64,000 nt of DNA from Cymbidium sinense (GCA_021442155.1 CM038223.1:30912983-30976982), one strand, 5' to 3'; positions 1 to 14,225 are shown, numbered from the stretch's first letter. The notes: generated by a model from the sequence alone, not told the origin. Numbers and translations are program-made.

Positions 1-600
1 TTAATTGCATTTTTATGTATATTTTATTTTTTACAAATTTTGAAGTTTCTATTAATTTTCTATAATTTTTAAATTCAGAAAACTCGAATTTCCTATTTAA
101 ACATGCCAATGACACGTGGCACCACTTTACACACGTCGCCATGTGATTTGTCCATGTGGGATCCATGTGGATCCCATGTTAAATCAACGGTGGGATGCAG
201 TTTGATCCTAGCCATCCTATTTTGATCGAATGGCTCAGATTAACCCACGGTTACCTATGGTGGGGCGGGGGGTGAGGTTAATCAATCATTCTAATTAATG
301 AAAGGAATGGACGACATATATTACGTCAAGTTCGACGTCAATGAAAGCCAAGATCCGTCCATCGAATCGGGATGATTTCTCATGATCTAACCAGTAAGAT
401 CACCCGATTTCAATTCCAAATCCATACTCACATAGATCACATCTAGACGGCTTGATATCCCTTGAGATCAAGTTTCTTTCATAAAAGACCAAAATCAGAA
501 GTAAAGAAGGTAGAGTTCGGTGTGTACCTCACCGGTGGCAACTTCAGATGGTGGGGACGACTCAGTTAGCTTCGTGGAGATGCGACGAGCCTAAGGGAAG
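1..600 (+). repeat. LTR-like repeat, left edge
   Basis: AT-rich tail followed by a GC-richer block with CACGTGGCACC, GGGATCCATG and GAATGGACGACAT. Shares these with the inverted sequence at 3820-4430. Cut by the window edge. Confidence 0.55.
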
Positions 601-1950
601 GATGAATTAGATTACCTCCCCCATGGATTGGCATGGAGACCAAGCTTCACACATTTTTCAATGGGTTTGGCCATTCTCTAGCTTGTCAATGGCATGGGGG
701 TCAAGGAAGGTTGTGCTCAACTTCATTTTGCTTGGGAAGGTGATGGGATGCTCAATTGGGTATGAGAATAGCTCTCTCTCAGATTTTCATATTTGGCCAA
801 AAGCTTTATCAAAGCTTCCATCTTGCCTTGGTGATTGCCACCCTTGGAGGCTAGCTTTTAGGGGTGGTTTGCAGATTAACACATCTAAGGGCGCTAAGGT
901 GGAGGAGCAAAGAGTAGATTGAAGAAGAAAATTTGTCTTCGTGTCTTCCTCTCTTGCCATGGCATATTCCTTTCCTTGGATTGACTTGGACTTCATTAAT
1001 TTTATTAATCTTGGATGTGAATTATCCTAAACTCATCTTAGGATAGGTTTAAATGTATTCCAAGATGATTAATTGAAGCTTAGGTTCAAATATTTTGAAA
1101 TTTGCCATTTAGGAATTTATTTATATGGCTTGATCTTGCTTGCTCCATTTAGTGGATTAGCAGTAGATTGATACTTTAACTATATCCATTTAATCATTTA
1201 TGATATTTTAATCAATGGGCTTTATGGAATTTGAAATTGATCATTTGCTTATTCCAAATTTAACCCATTATGGCTTAAATTAGTTTGGTTGAATTGAACT
1301 GAGTCAAATGACTTGCTTGGTTCAATTACAATGTATTATCTTTCAATTACTTTAATCTAAGCATTTGGGATGCATTGGATCAATTAATTTTATTTACTTA
1401 GAGTTTAAAGCCCATTTTTCGCCTAACTTGATCTTAATGGGTTAAGATTGGGTTAATTAGGTTAAATGGTCATATTAACCAATTTAAATCCAATAATTGG
1501 TTGATTTATGTTTAATAAAAATTTTGAAAATGATTTTTAACAATCATTTTGAGTTGATTTATATTTGATTTTGATTTGAATTCAAAAAGGCTCATTTAAG
1601 CCCATTTAGATAAAAATATTTAATTAGCCTACTTAAAGTCCTTAATGGATTTATATTTTATAAATTAATGGTTAAATATATTTATTTTATCATTTGGACA
1701 TTTGAAACGATTTCATTTGATCAAATTTTGGTGGTTGACCTTTAACTTGGTGAGGTCCACATAAGTCAAACTTATGTCAAAAAGGGTTGACCAGATTTGG
1801 ATTGATTTCATGCTTGTTATTTGATTTCATGGTTTCATTTGATTTTTATTTGGGTTTGTGTTGACCTCACTTTTGGAGTGAGGACTCATCCTTCTCATCT
1901 TAGACTTAGGAACCTTCAAGGCACTTGGATTTTTCTAGTCATAGGATATT
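600..1950. other. AT-rich repeat, G/T-biased strand
   Basis: Plus strand is strongly G/T-rich over C. 1550-1800 aligns with the reverse complement of about 56450-56720 (GGTGGTTGACC, TAAGTCAAACTTATGTCAAA). The frame at 623-922 has no recognisable content. Confidence 0.6.
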
Positions 1951-2039
1951 TCTAATAACTAAGGAAACACTAAACCCAAGCCTAGAGACTTAGAAAGGCA
2001 TGCCCTAAGCTTAGGATACGTCTTAGGATAAATAGGTTT

Positions 2040-3660
2040 TACATATCCTATGGCCTAAACCAACCTATGCTTGTCCACTCATCCAAAATTAACCTCAAGC
2101 TAACACAACCAACCTTAATTGAATTTTATTTCCCATCCAAGCTCCAAGCCAAATTGACTTACATCCTAACCTAAGTTAGCTCCATCATGATCCTTTGATC
2201 TAACTCAAAGCCCATTCAAGTAAAACCAAATCTAATTAATTTTCACAAAAACACTCCAACTATTCAATAGACCATTTTAAACTCTTCTAATGCTTGCAAT
2301 CAAACCAATTAAACCAAATAAATCCAATCAACCAAAGTTAGCCCATTTGACCCAAAAGGTCCAAATGAGCCAAAATTCAATCAAACCCAAATCAATTGCA
2401 ATCAAGACCACCAATCAACCCTAAATCCATCATTGAACTCTTTTCAACACTCAATTCCACCAATTTAACTCAATCAACCCAATTGGTTCACTTGACCCAA
2501 AGTGTCCTAAATGACCAAATTGACTCAAACTTCAATTCAACCCAAATTAGATTGAATCAACCCATCCAATCCCTTCCATAATGATTGTTGATCATCTTGG
2601 ATAGCTCAATTGTAATCAATTGTATCAAACCAAACTAAAGGGGAAAATTCAGCCAAATCTCATTCCAATTTCAATTGATTGAAACCAATGTCTCTAATTA
2701 ATCATAAACTGGTTATTAAATATGATCCAACCTTCAATCAACCATTTGGTTCATACTTTTCCTCAAATTGATCTAAATGGTCCAATTGAATTAAATCCTT
2801 CCGAAATCTAAATTAATTCAAACCAACACCTACAATCATTCTCAAATGATCAATTGAACCTAAACTGACCCTCCACCTAAGCCATTTGGCCTAAATGAAC
2901 TCATATGAGCCAAAATCAAATCCACTTCAAATTAAAACAAATCAATTGAATCAATACATTCCAAATGATCAATTGAACATACCCAAACCCTTGGTTTGAC
3001 CCAATTTGACCAAATGGTAAACCTACCACAATTGAACCCAATTTGACCCAAATAGGTCATATTGAGCCAAACCCATCCAAACCAATTCTAAACCCAACCA
3101 AACTTGGCATGACTCATCCTTAGGTCACCATGGGCCTGCCCAAGTGGACCCAACCCATGGTGAACCCAATTTAGGTCAAAACCCTTGAACCAACCCACCC
3201 AAATGGGGTAATCTCCATCTAAATGAGTTCTCCCACTCCCCAAGCCTTGGCAGCCACCTTTGGCCCTTCTTGGACATGTGGACCACTGGCCCAACCTAAC
3301 CCAAGGTTGTTGGGTTCAGCCTTTGGCCATAAGAGGGTGAGCTCACCCATGGCATGTCATTAGTTCACTTGGAGGAGGAGGTACACCCCATGCCAGCACA
3401 TGCCACTGCCTCAGCCTCTCAAGCACCTCCACCTTAGCAGTCCCTACCACCTCCAGATGGTTGGATGGGCGCTAATCTCATCCTTTGGTTCACTTGGGGA
3501 GGAGAGTATACTCCTCCCCATCCATTCAAACTTCACAGAGAGTTTCTCAGATATTAGAGTAGTCCAAGACCCTTCTGAATCTCGTCCATGCAGACCAATC
3601 ATCGAGAAAAATCGAGAGTCCCGTCCGTCCAACCTCACTACAACCTCACCAAATCAAAAT
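2040..3660. other. C/A-biased repeat with very few G
   Basis: Long run of CCAA/CAAATT/ACCC-type words, composition opposite to 600-1950. The frames here are low-complexity Asn/Ser/Pro strings. No gene supported. Confidence 0.6.
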
Positions 3661-3819
3661 TAACTCTCCCCACGCCTTCCCCTCACTCTGGTGAGTCAAA
3701 ACAAATCGATCCCCGATCGATTTGATCACCGAAAGGCACTCCAAGACCAACTCCAGCGAGCTTTGCCATGGTGCTTTGTTTACAAAGGAATCAATGAGGA
3801 GGCAGCTCAAGATCTTCTC

Positions 3820-4430
3820 AATAGGGCTTCATCTCTTCAAGACGAAGCTACCTCAGTCGATGGATCACCGATCTTTAGCTCCGGCTTGGTAAAAATTCAG
3901 CAACCGTAGAATTTCCCATTAGGTGTTGGTCTTTTGTGAAATAAATTATGATTTTATGTGATTCCCTCCATAGGATCTCCTTAAATCTCTTCACTAAACA
4001 TTTTGGAGTCGATCTCACCGTCCCATGAGCTTTGGTGAGCTCGAATCAAACAACAAAAGGCGGATGGTGTCCGTCTTCCAGCACTCAGGGGATGAAAAAT
4101 CATCAGTCGTCCATTCTACGTTATTAGAATGGACGACCATGATTTAATCTGCTAGATTTTATGATTTATTCCCTTAGAAACCTCGAGATTAATCTCGGCC
4201 ATTCAATCTGAGATAGGGCGGCGAAACCTCAAGTTAAGTCGCCGCGTCGATGTTTTAAATAACCTTTCCCATAGCACCACATGGAAAACACCTCCGTGTC
4301 AGCTTCCATGTGGCACTGATAGTTTAGGAGGCTAATTAAGCATTAAAAATAAGATTAAATAGCCAAAACTTTGAAAATTCATAACTAATTATAAAAAAAA
4401 TTCAAAAAATATAAATAAACCCATTTTGGA
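3820..4430 (-). repeat. Inverted partner of the left-edge repeat
   Basis: Read on the minus strand it carries the CCATGTGGTG, GAATGGCCGAGATTAA and GAATGGACGAC blocks in the order seen at 1-350, and GGTAGCTTCG as at 570. Diverged. Confidence 0.5.
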
Positions 4431-5700
4431 AAGATTAAATAGAGAAGAATTTAATACAAATAAAATCTCCAATCTTTGATCAATGAATAGTGCTTAATTA
4501 GGGTTTAAAGTTTAGGCTAATTACCATAATTAAGGTTTAATTACTTGGTCAATTGATCTCAAATTTGATAAGTTGATTCTATGGGATGTCCTTGCCTCCC
4601 ATAATTTTCTTAGAATTTATTAGTCATGTAATTCAAAGAATTTGAAACTTCAATCCTATTTCCCTCCTTAATCATGTTTATTAAAATTGCTAAACAATAA
4701 AAATTAAATGGTTAATGATGATTAATCACAGATTAATAGTGAAAATGATGAGAGAAAATAATTAGGACCCTTTTCCTATCCTAAATGTGTTTCCATAAGA
4801 GGGTTAATTAACTTAGAATAATTAGACACTAATTAAGGAGAATTAATGATCAAGTTAGAAATTAAATAAAATTAATAATGGGTTCAAATAATTCAAATTT
4901 AATTTATTAATCCTCCCTTTATTTGTTTAATAGCATAAAGCCCTTAAGGGAATTATGGTCAACCCATAGGTGTCAGAAAACCATAAGAGTACTGAGCATA
5001 GTTTCTTCCTTTAATCTAATTAACTTTTAAGCATGAGCCTAATTTTATTAGGTTCCTTAAGAGCATTGCAAATTTTAATTTCTCATAAGCATATCATTAG
5101 AGGCTCATGGTTAGATGATTAATTAAATTAAAGAAGCTTAGAGAATGGTAATTAAATTAATTGCTTAATGATTTGAACATAACCAATACAAATTTACTTA
5201 ATCATTCTCTTTAAACACATTAAGTCACTAATGTGGGATAGGGTAAACACCAAGTATATTTTCTCCTCTTTAAGTTTCAATAATTCAAACACCAAAATTA
5301 AACTTCATAAAATAGCTTCGGTTAAATATTTATTTGACTTGATTGTCCTTATGAGTTAATGTGGTTGAATGTATTATGTGGTAATGTTTAGCTATTTCTT
5401 TTCGATCATTATAAATTTTCATGCCACTTGTATCATGTATTCATATTTTCAAATAAAAGAATCAAATGAATATGGTTATGTATATATAAGTTGTGTGTTT
5501 TGAATTAATCTTATTATATGGTGTGGCTATTATCACTAATAAATCTCAAATTATTTTCAAAACTATAAATCAATAATGAAAGTCTAAGTAAATGTTGCCT
5601 ATAAATACCCTATGAAATTTACACTTACTTATAGATTAAACATGTCAAAGGATTGTTCTATTTTCACAATTCATGTATATGTTTACATGTGTTTGAATGT
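4430..5700. other. AT-rich sequence, nothing recognised
   Basis: No frame, inverted repeat or known motif stands out. Confidence 0.5.
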
Positions 5701-5702
5701 TA

Positions 5703-6051
5703 GCAAGTATATAGTCTGGACATCCCAAGAATACGAGGCTTTAAGTAACCCCAAAGAGGTCTTAGATTACCTCACTTCCTTGCTTTAACAACGGAACGTA
5801 CTTGCTTAATTTCATTCACATGTGTGCATGTGTTAGAATTTGGATAGAACTTTACTTTATATGAATAAATAATTAGTTATAATACAATCTTTGCATGATT
5901 TTCATTATTATACTTGTGTATAGATTCATATATAATTAAGATAGTAAGTATATAGTCTGGATATCCTGGGAACACGAGGCTTTAAGTAGCCCCAAGGAGA
6001 TTTTAGATTACCTCACTTCTCTAATTTAACAATGGTACGTGCTTGCTTAAA
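5703..6051 (+). repeat. 108-bp direct duplication, 241 bp apart
   Basis: 5703-5810 and 5944-6051 share AAGTATATAGTCTGGA, ACGAGGCTTTAAGTA and TTAGATTACCTCACTTC with a few substitutions. Tandem-type duplication with a spacer. Confidence 0.88.
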
Positions 6052-6142
6052 TCTCTAATATATGTGTATGTATACTTAGTTAAGGAATAAAATTTCTCTT
6101 TTCTATCAAAATATATGTATTAACAATCATTCAAGTATGTTG

Positions 6143-6159
6143 AATATATATATATATAT

Positions 6160-6233
<74 letters not shown>
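6143..6233. repeat. (TA)n microsatellite
   Basis: About 90 bp of TA repeat with one internal G. Reads as alternating Ile-Tyr in any frame. Confidence 0.95.
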
Positions 6234-6235
<2 letters not shown>

Positions 6236-6540
6236 TAAATTAAATATCACAAATAATAAAGATGAAAGCATATGCATGTTATTAATGATGAAAAGGAATG
6301 ATGTAATGTTACCAATGTGATAAATATTCAATCTCATTAATCTTAAGATATCTTTCATGTTTGAATAAGATTCTTTAAGTGAACTTAAACTTAGAATTAA
6401 TAAAATATTAAATAAATTATTCACTAAGAGAAACCAAAACCATAATGACATATTTTTAAAAAGTAACTTAAGATAGTGATGAAGAGGGTCAGGCCTCTTT
6501 CCTCTCTTTATAACAACTAGAAGTAAAGGAATATCAAAGA

Positions 6541-6543
<3 letters not shown>

Positions 6544-6593
<50 letters not shown>
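6544..6593. repeat. (TA)n microsatellite
   Basis: About 50 bp of uninterrupted TA repeat. Confidence 0.95.
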
Positions 6594-6597
<4 letters not shown>

Positions 6598-6719
6598 CCA
6601 CTAATCCTTTTAACAACTTGAAGTGAAACCTCCCCCAATGTGAACTTGAATATTCCAAACTTTAGATAACCATAATTTTAAGGCCTAATCAAGACATACT
6701 ACCCCAAACCATATCACAC

Positions 6720-8290
6720 ACATTAGAATACTAAGTCACTAATTCTAGCCTTAGGTTAGGCCGATGTATGTTGTGGTGTTATATTTTATTTTATGATATA
6801 ATATTTTAGACTGGAAGTTAAGAATATTTATGTGTAGGCTAGATGTTAGGCCGTTGTTAGCCTAATGTTATTTTTTGTAGAGGATTGTACTAAAGGAGCC
6901 ATTGAAATAATAAATAAATATAAATATTTTTATTTGTAGGTTGCTTATGCCCTTAAGCATAATCCAATTAGGATAGGTGGGCTTGATTACCCATGTATGA
7001 GGTGCTAAGTCCAAATATATGGAATATAATTACTTGATTTATATATTTATTTATTTAACATATGATTTGTAGGTGTAGTTATATTTTATTTTCCATACAT
7101 ATGTATTTTTAACAAATATAATTAGGATTAGTGCTATGGGGTTTAGGATGAGCGTTAGGCGAACCCAAGAGGTCCCATGAAGCTGAGTAGACTAATCCAA
7201 AAGAAGGAAGAGGAATGAAGATAAAGAATGAAACCCCCCAATAACATTTATTTCATTGGAATTGTAATATTCTTTTGTAATCTAGATTATATAAGAGTAG
7301 AGCTCGGCTACCCAACTTTTTTTCTTTTTTGGGGTGTACGACGGTAATCAACTACACCGACCTTTTATTCTTTCATAAAATTTATGATTATTTAATTATT
7401 ATGTTTAATTTGTGCAATAGAAATGGCATATTTTTCATTTCTTAAAATATGATGATTGAACGTGTGGCCTCGATGCGGTAGGCTCTTTAGGATAAAATTA
7501 ATTTTTCTACCCCCATTAGACAACTCATAATCAAATTTTAAATATAACTCACAACCTCACTTTAAAACCTAAGTTTATAGTCAAGATAAATAAAAGATTT
7601 AGCAAGAATATCATATCATCATGCATAACATCTTGTTTCACTCTTGAATAGGAAATGCTTGACCATTGAGGTCATCCCCTATAGTGGAGAACACCTTCTT
7701 ATTTCATCATGCATATAAGCATAATTGTCCCAAACTTTTGTCCAAATGAATGTATCGAAATGGTATAAAAGATTGTAAATTTTGCATTAGTCTAAATCAT
7801 GCTTTCATAGCAGTCATGATCTAGTCTCTTAAGGAGTGAGTTTAGAACTCTAATTTCCTTTCTTGATTAAATAATAGCCTAGCTATTTTGCACTTACATA
7901 AGATCGATCTATATGATTTTAAATCATAGGAGGTGTTAGCTAGCAACCACTCTATGTGGTTATAAGTCCAAAGAGTCGGGATGAGTTTACCCTCTCTTAT
8001 AGAGGTAAACCACTATATCCCATTTTTCGATTAGACTTAAGTCGTACTTTTAGCTTGTGTTAAAGCATCCTTAGATTTAGGTTATGAGGCTATTTATTTT
8101 TTTAGGCTACAAGTATAAATTCTCACCTCTTAGGCATTTCCAAAATCTTGTGTTGATAGATTATAAGTCCTATCATTCTAATAAAGATTTCAACTTAAAC
8201 AAAAGTAAATCCTCTTTTAAATATGTAAAACCTCACTATAAGATAGATTGGAGCACTTACTAGGCATCTTAGTATCATGAGTGCTCCCTA
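6720..8290 (+). repeat. Dispersed repeat family C, copy 1
   Basis: Collinear with 24755-26900 and 62036-63500: shared anchors include TAGGATAGGTGG (6970), a TGTGGCCT...GGCTC block (7460) and TTTCATCATGCATATAA (7703). Probably LTR or leader of an LTR element; non-coding. Confidence 0.7.
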
Positions 8291-9050
8291 CTTAAGGGTT
8301 TTATTTTTTTTTAGATTCCTCTCTAAAAAATGCATCCAAAGATGGCTCATTTGAAATTTTTGGAGTCTTGGCTAATTTATTATGATTTTTCTAAGTTCAT
8401 GTTAATTAATTTAATTAATTTATTCAATTAATTATCAAATTAGGCCATTTTATAATTAATTAAGTTTTAGTGGGTTTCATTGGTGTGTTTAAGTTCATAG
8501 GATTTATTATGGTGATTTAAAGTGATCTAATCAATTTTCATGATTAACTTTATTTAATATTAATTTATTTCATTAAAATTGAAGTTTGGAGTTTTAAATT
8601 TAATATGTTTTAATTTACTTAGCAATAATTCATGAAAATTTTCCATTTTAATCTCAATTTCAATTCTCCAAAGTTTCACTTTAATTGGATTAATTATTTC
8701 TGAATAATTTGATTTTGATTAATTTTATTTCATTTAGAGCTAAAATAATTCAAAATTAATTATGGATTTTGGGTTTAATAGATTATGCTCATTGAGATGA
8801 ATCCATAGAGCCCTCATTTACATTTTTATTTATTATGATTTTTTGAAGTTTTAGGCATTTTTAATAATCTTTTAATGATTTAAAATGAGAAATCCCATTT
8901 TAAACAATGACATCGATGTGGCACCATTGCCACATAGCCACGTGGCATAGCACCATTGGACCACGCGGGATCCACTCAATTCCTATGTCGTGATGCCATA
9001 TACTAGCATCAAGGTGCCAGCTTCTCGATTCCCGAACACTAAAACCTATA
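8290..9050 (+). repeat. LTR-like repeat family A, direct copy
   Basis: Matches the reverse complement of about 58130-58930 along its length (for example GATTCCTCTCTAAAA, TTAATTTATTTCATTAAAAT, AGAGCCCTCATTT). It ends in a short GC-rich block with CCACGTGGCAT and CGGGATCCA-like motifs. No coding. Confidence 0.75.
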
Positions 9051-9420
9051 GAGTGCAACATCGAGATGCTAGACCCACAACTATAAAATTAAATACATAA
9101 ACTCACTTGTTTTCAACTACAACTATAATATAACACTTACACATAATTAAATACACCCATTACTACATAATACAACTTATAAAACATAAATTCATACATA
9201 AAGTCTACAAAATCTTCATGAGTTCAAACTTTGGTTTGGGACCTAGTGATAAGTCCTCTCCCCCTTTAATATGCTACATCAAGCCTTCTTCCTTCACAAG
9301 AACCATAACACCTTCTCTTCTTCTATCACAACTCTTCTTGCTAGTAATAGTAGGGAATTTTTTTCTCTTAAACTTATATATTTCTTATTTATTTAATAAT
9401 TCTTCAATTTTGCATGATGT
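9051..9420. other. AT-rich spacer before the hAT relic
   Basis: No feature recognised; the small frame at 9218-9433 is unsupported. Confidence 0.5.
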
Positions 9421-11800
9421 AACTTTATTTTGAATTAAAATTCTCCTTTAAGGATTTTTTGAAATGGTTAGAAGAAGAAAAGTATAACGAGACATATATA
9501 GCACCTAGAATGAAAGCATAATATGCAAAGTGAAAATGGAGTGATTCATAAGATGGATGTCAATTTGATGTGCAAATATTGCATTACGGTTTTCAAGGTG
9601 GTGTAGCATATTTCTAGTTCTTATAAGAATGTCGTATCATATGTCAAAATCTATGAGATTAAAGAGGAGTTTATGCTTTACATGCATATGGCAAAAATAT
9701 CAAAGCATTTATTATAGCAATAATTTAATAGCAGTGTAGATGGTGGATCAAATTATGATAATGAGCCTAGTGACAAAGATTCATCATTTACTTGTCAGAA
9801 ATGTCAAGTAAATTTTCAAGGTCTTTAGATCAAAACATAATAAATATGATAGATGATAAAGATGATAACAAGAGGCTAGCCCATTAAAAATCTCCTTAAA
9901 ATATAAGAGAGGCTCACAAGCATGTGTGAGTATGAAAATTTTCTTTTATGAAAATATTGTTATAGTATATATATAAACATGATGTGTTCTATAAGTTTTT
10001 ATAGTTGAAAGCTTAAAGCTCCATTTATATATAAGATCATGACTTGGATACGAAAGAAGGAAATGAATAATATCAACAAAGTCATTGAAGAGATCACATG
10101 AACTTAGAAATAAAACATTATTACTATATTTTCTAGTAGCTAGCGTAATATTAAGACTAAAATCTTGATCAATATTTTAATTGATAACCATTACAACATT
10201 ACTTTTTAAATACTTGTAGCATCAAATCTATAAAAGATTTGAAGCACACTTTTGGACTTATTAATAATCATATAAAAGACTAAAGAACATTTAATACTAT
10301 AAATTATTATTATTAATGCCAATGCATATAAGGTGGTGGGAAATAAATTGGAGAAGGGAAAGAATATGCATTTAACTTTATATGAACTTGACTCTTGAAA
10401 AACTTAGAGAATTACTTCAATAGAGGAACATATTAAGGTGAAAGAGAAAGAATATGCATTGCGTTTCATATGAGGCACATTATATATACTTGATTCTTGA
10501 AAAACTTAAGGAATTACATCAATAGGGGAACACCTTAAGGTAAAAATATTAGCAAGTTCATCTATAATCACACTTAAGTTGGATTTGATAAGAAAATTAA
10601 CCTACTTGACAACAGAGCATGAAAGCATGACAACAAAATTTGGAGTTTATGTTCATCTCCACGTAATTGTGCTTAGGTTGAGAACTTAAAGGCATAGAAA
10701 AAAATATTTTGAATAAATGTTTGTTAAGTGTGAGTTATATTTTTTTTTAAAAAAAAACTAAGCTCTTGGTTCAACTTTTAAAGACGATTAATGCAAAAAA
10801 AAGCAAACTATATGTTTCATTATAATATGATATCAGGAGAAAAATCCAAGGAAATTTTGAAAATAATTGATGATAACTGGTAGCTTCAATTTTATAATCA
10901 TTTGCATGCCATGAGATATTTTCTCAATCCTAAATTTCAATATGGCAAGAACAAGTTAACCAATATTGATATCAAATTTGATTTATACCATTATATTGAT
11001 AGTTTAAAAGCTACCTCCATTGAGAGGACAATGGTGAATCTTCTACTTATAGTATTTAAAATTGAAAAAAAAAAGAATTTATCAACTAGAAGTCAAAGAT
11101 ATAGTTGCAACACATTCCATGAGTAATTTTTAACTACTATTTATTAATGTTTCTACAAGATTGTATTGTATTTATGTATTTTTTTTTTAATAAATAGCAT
11201 GGTGATTTCAAGTTAGTGATGACAATGCAAATATATAATAATATGCTATTAAAATACTAATTCTCACATGCACATAATTTTGGCTGTAAGCAAATTTGGA
11301 GTATATATAATCAATTTCATATCAAAAGAAGAAATCCTCTACCTTAAGAATGAACTCCTTGATTTATATATGTAAATCAAGAGATTAAAAGATAGACATT
11401 TGAAGAAAACAACTTTAGAGGATGACAAAGATCTATTAGATTGTAAACACATGCCATCAAACATTGTATAATTTATAGATGATGACACTAATGTTCACAA
11501 TTAAATTTATAAGAAAATCTCAATATTAATTTCTTCGATAAAGATAAAAGTAAGACCAATGGATATTTCATAAATCAAAAAAATTAACATAACAATTTTT
11601 ATTAAAATTTATATAATTAAAGTTAATACCATAATATAATCATTATTTTAAAATCTAATTAATAATCCTATTAAATTTTCATGATCACGGAAGAGAAAAA
11701 TTGCTTAGAATGAAGACAATGATGAAAAATGAAAAGATATTAAAACAACTGAGGAACAGGAAGAATAAAACTACATGATAATAATGTTAGAGACTTTTGA
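9420..11800 (+). pseudogene. hAT transposase relic
   Basis: A decayed hAT transposase in broken frames. A BED-type zinc finger remnant (CKYC...) lies near 9570-9620. HAMRYFLNPKFQYGKN at 10902-10950 matches the family's AGYFLNP segment, preceded by KIIDDNW. The dimerisation region GCKQIWSIYNQFHIKRRN sits at 11283-11336. Terminal inverted repeats were not found. Confidence 0.78.
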
Positions 11801-14054
11801 ATTTATAAATCCTAATCTTAATAGCTTTGATTATTTGTTAATATTAATCTAGGAGTGGAAGGGACTTATTATGATGAACTTATTTTGACTTATTATTTTA
11901 ATATCTTACTTAAATGTTTGTATGATACTTTTTTTATTTTATGCTATGATATTAGGATATTAGCATGATAAAATTTATTGATTCTAAAGCTTAGTGTTGC
12001 CTTACTGATAGAAAATACCTCAATACCTAATTACTTAGTTTTAGATTAAAAGATAATGTCTTAGAATCTTAAGATTAGAGATATTGGGAGGTTCTAGAAA
12101 TAAACTTTCAATCATCAATGTCACTTAGAATCTTAAGAATAGGCTAGCTCGGTGCTTGTTGGCATGAGTAATTTCTTATGTAATTCAAATTTAAGATATG
12201 TGCTTCAACATTGCTTATGTAACTCATCAAAAGTGATTGGAGTTGCATGATTACAAAGTAAAAAAAAAAAAAGAGGTGATTGTAATCATCATCAATGTCA
12301 CTTAGAATGTTGAGAATGAAATCACCATCATCCAACCATATGTTATAAACAAGGTCAACAACAATAATATATACATGTAGACATTAAGTAAACATTGATG
12401 TGCCATTGCTAATAAGATAATTGAAGTTTCAACTAATTTTTATAATCGCTATTTGATGTCGCATAGGTATTGAGTAAAGATAAGATTATCCATACACATG
12501 AGATATCATCGAAGAGTTTATTTAAGGAACAAAGGCCAGTGTGATAACACCAGAAATAATTATGCAGGAGGTAATCTGATCAAGAAGATCCCAGAGTAAA
12601 GTCACGAAAGATAAGAGGTTTCAAACATCAGTTCAGCATTATGAACCAAAACAACACGAGATAAACAAAACCGAGGAATCTAGTATAATGATAAGTTGTG
12701 CCAAACTGGCAAGAAAAAGAATAATGTGCAAAACAAAACAAGAAAAACTTTACTACTTAGATAAAGTAAACCAAAAGCCTGCCTTCTTAGGCAGAAGCTT
12801 TTTTCAATGATTTTGTTCATCGGACACGTCCTCAACCTTTTTAGTAGTAAGGACTAATTTATAACCTTATGTCGTGGCACCATAGTTTTCTCTAGCAGCC
12901 TCGGCTATGGATGATTACCAATAAAAAATATTAAAAAAAAAGATAGGCGTATCTTATATTTGGTCCGTATGGGTCTCTGGATAGAGGTGGCCATATCTTT
13001 TACTAGGATGAGATTGGAGGCCATAAAAGCGCACAATCTAAGTCACATCACAGAGACAAAGAGTAGGTATCTTATCCTATGGAAGCAGGAAAAGAAAGCG
13101 CTGAAACCTTGCATTTACTAGAGGGCTTTATAGAGTATAAAAAAGGTTAATTGCCATTTAGGTGATGGGGATGATAAGAGGAAGTAAGAGAGGTAATATT
13201 GTTGCAAATTCCAATCCATCTAATCCAAGAGGAGGGGAATATCTTTGGTGGGGGCATACATTGCTTGATAAAGAAGATACAATTTGAAACCTAATATCCT
13301 GTCATTCACGACTATAGATAGGATGATTAATACGGTGTACAGAATTGACGGATATTATGATTCCAATTCAAGAAAGCACAGATTCAAGTGAAATCACAGT
13401 TGAATGTAGAACAGAATTTGCAACCTTAGTTCATAGTCCCGCAGCATGCAGCATGCAGAATCCAATCTGCACAACAAAAACCTATCTAAATGCTTTTCAA
13501 ATTCAGATTAGATTGCAATATGACTTGGGCTAACAAGGGAACTAAATTCAAGATGGTTTTGGACCAAGGGTATTCACACTAGTTATAAATTGGTACTAAA
13601 AACAACTCTTCTTTTTTGGGTTGACGGTTAGCAAATGATAGGGATGACTAACAAAATAAATTCTGAATTGAAAAAAAAAAGGAACTGCATCTTAATATAA
13701 TCAGCACCTAATATCGTTGGAATCTAACATTGAAAAACTGTGTCCCAACTTCCTTAATTTCCTGAGTGTAAGCGCAAGATGATCTACCCAGATGGACCAT
13801 CCTAAGAGTTTGTAATTGTTTTGCCGTAACATCCAACTTAATGCTCAGCAAGCTAAGGCAACCTCTTGTATTTTGCGTCAGTTCTTTTGATAAAATGGCC
13901 CAAACTCTCTCTTCTAGCGCAAAAAAGAATGATAGGGAAAAAATTAAAAAAAAAGGATAGTAATCGCATTGCTTGTTTGTTTAAAACTTCATTAATAGAT
14001 TGTGAAAACCAAAAAGTTTTTTTATTCATCCTACTTGACATTCCCCCAAAAAAA
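11800..14054. other. 3' flank of MSH4, no gene recognised
   Basis: CAATGTCACTTAGAAT occurs twice (12116, 12294) as a small repeat. GCCTGCCTTCTTAGGCAGA near 12780 is a short hairpin. Nothing protein-like was found; the 13345-13533 frame matches nothing I know. The MSH4 3' UTR must begin here, just below 14055. Confidence 0.55.
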
Positions 14055-14225
14055 TTAAAAGGTTAACCTACCCTCCTTATAACTCCCTTTAAGATTTTCC
14101 AAAGCCCTTCTTATGTCATCCTCACCTTGGTTGGAATGGTTTAAGCAAATCAGCCTTTGTGCAACCCTGTACGCCATTTGCAAAGAGTGGTACTCCTCGC
14201 AGTTGTTCGTCATCCTCTTTGAATC
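14055..14225 (-). CDS. MSH4: MSH4 last exon (p) with stop codon
   Basis: 171 nt, 56 codons and [23 protein letters not shown] then [20 protein letters not shown] and ending EGRLTF. It is too short to stand out as an ORF, but [11 protein letters not shown] and DIR-AL-NL match the MSH4 C-terminus. Acceptor GGTAG follows the 4307-nt intron. An AATAAA lies about 30 nt past the stop (14026-14021). Confidence 0.92.
   Translation of the reverse strand, partial: DSKRMTNNCEEYHSLQMAYRVAQRLICLNHSNQGEDDIRRALENLKGSYKEGRLTF

Noticed and set aside
623..922. 99-codon plus-strand frame and its antisense partner
   Set aside because: Both strands open over the same repeat sequence; no recognisable family.
6131..6658. 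175-codon minus-strand frame
   Set aside because: Made of Ile-Tyr runs translated from TA microsatellites; no protein content.
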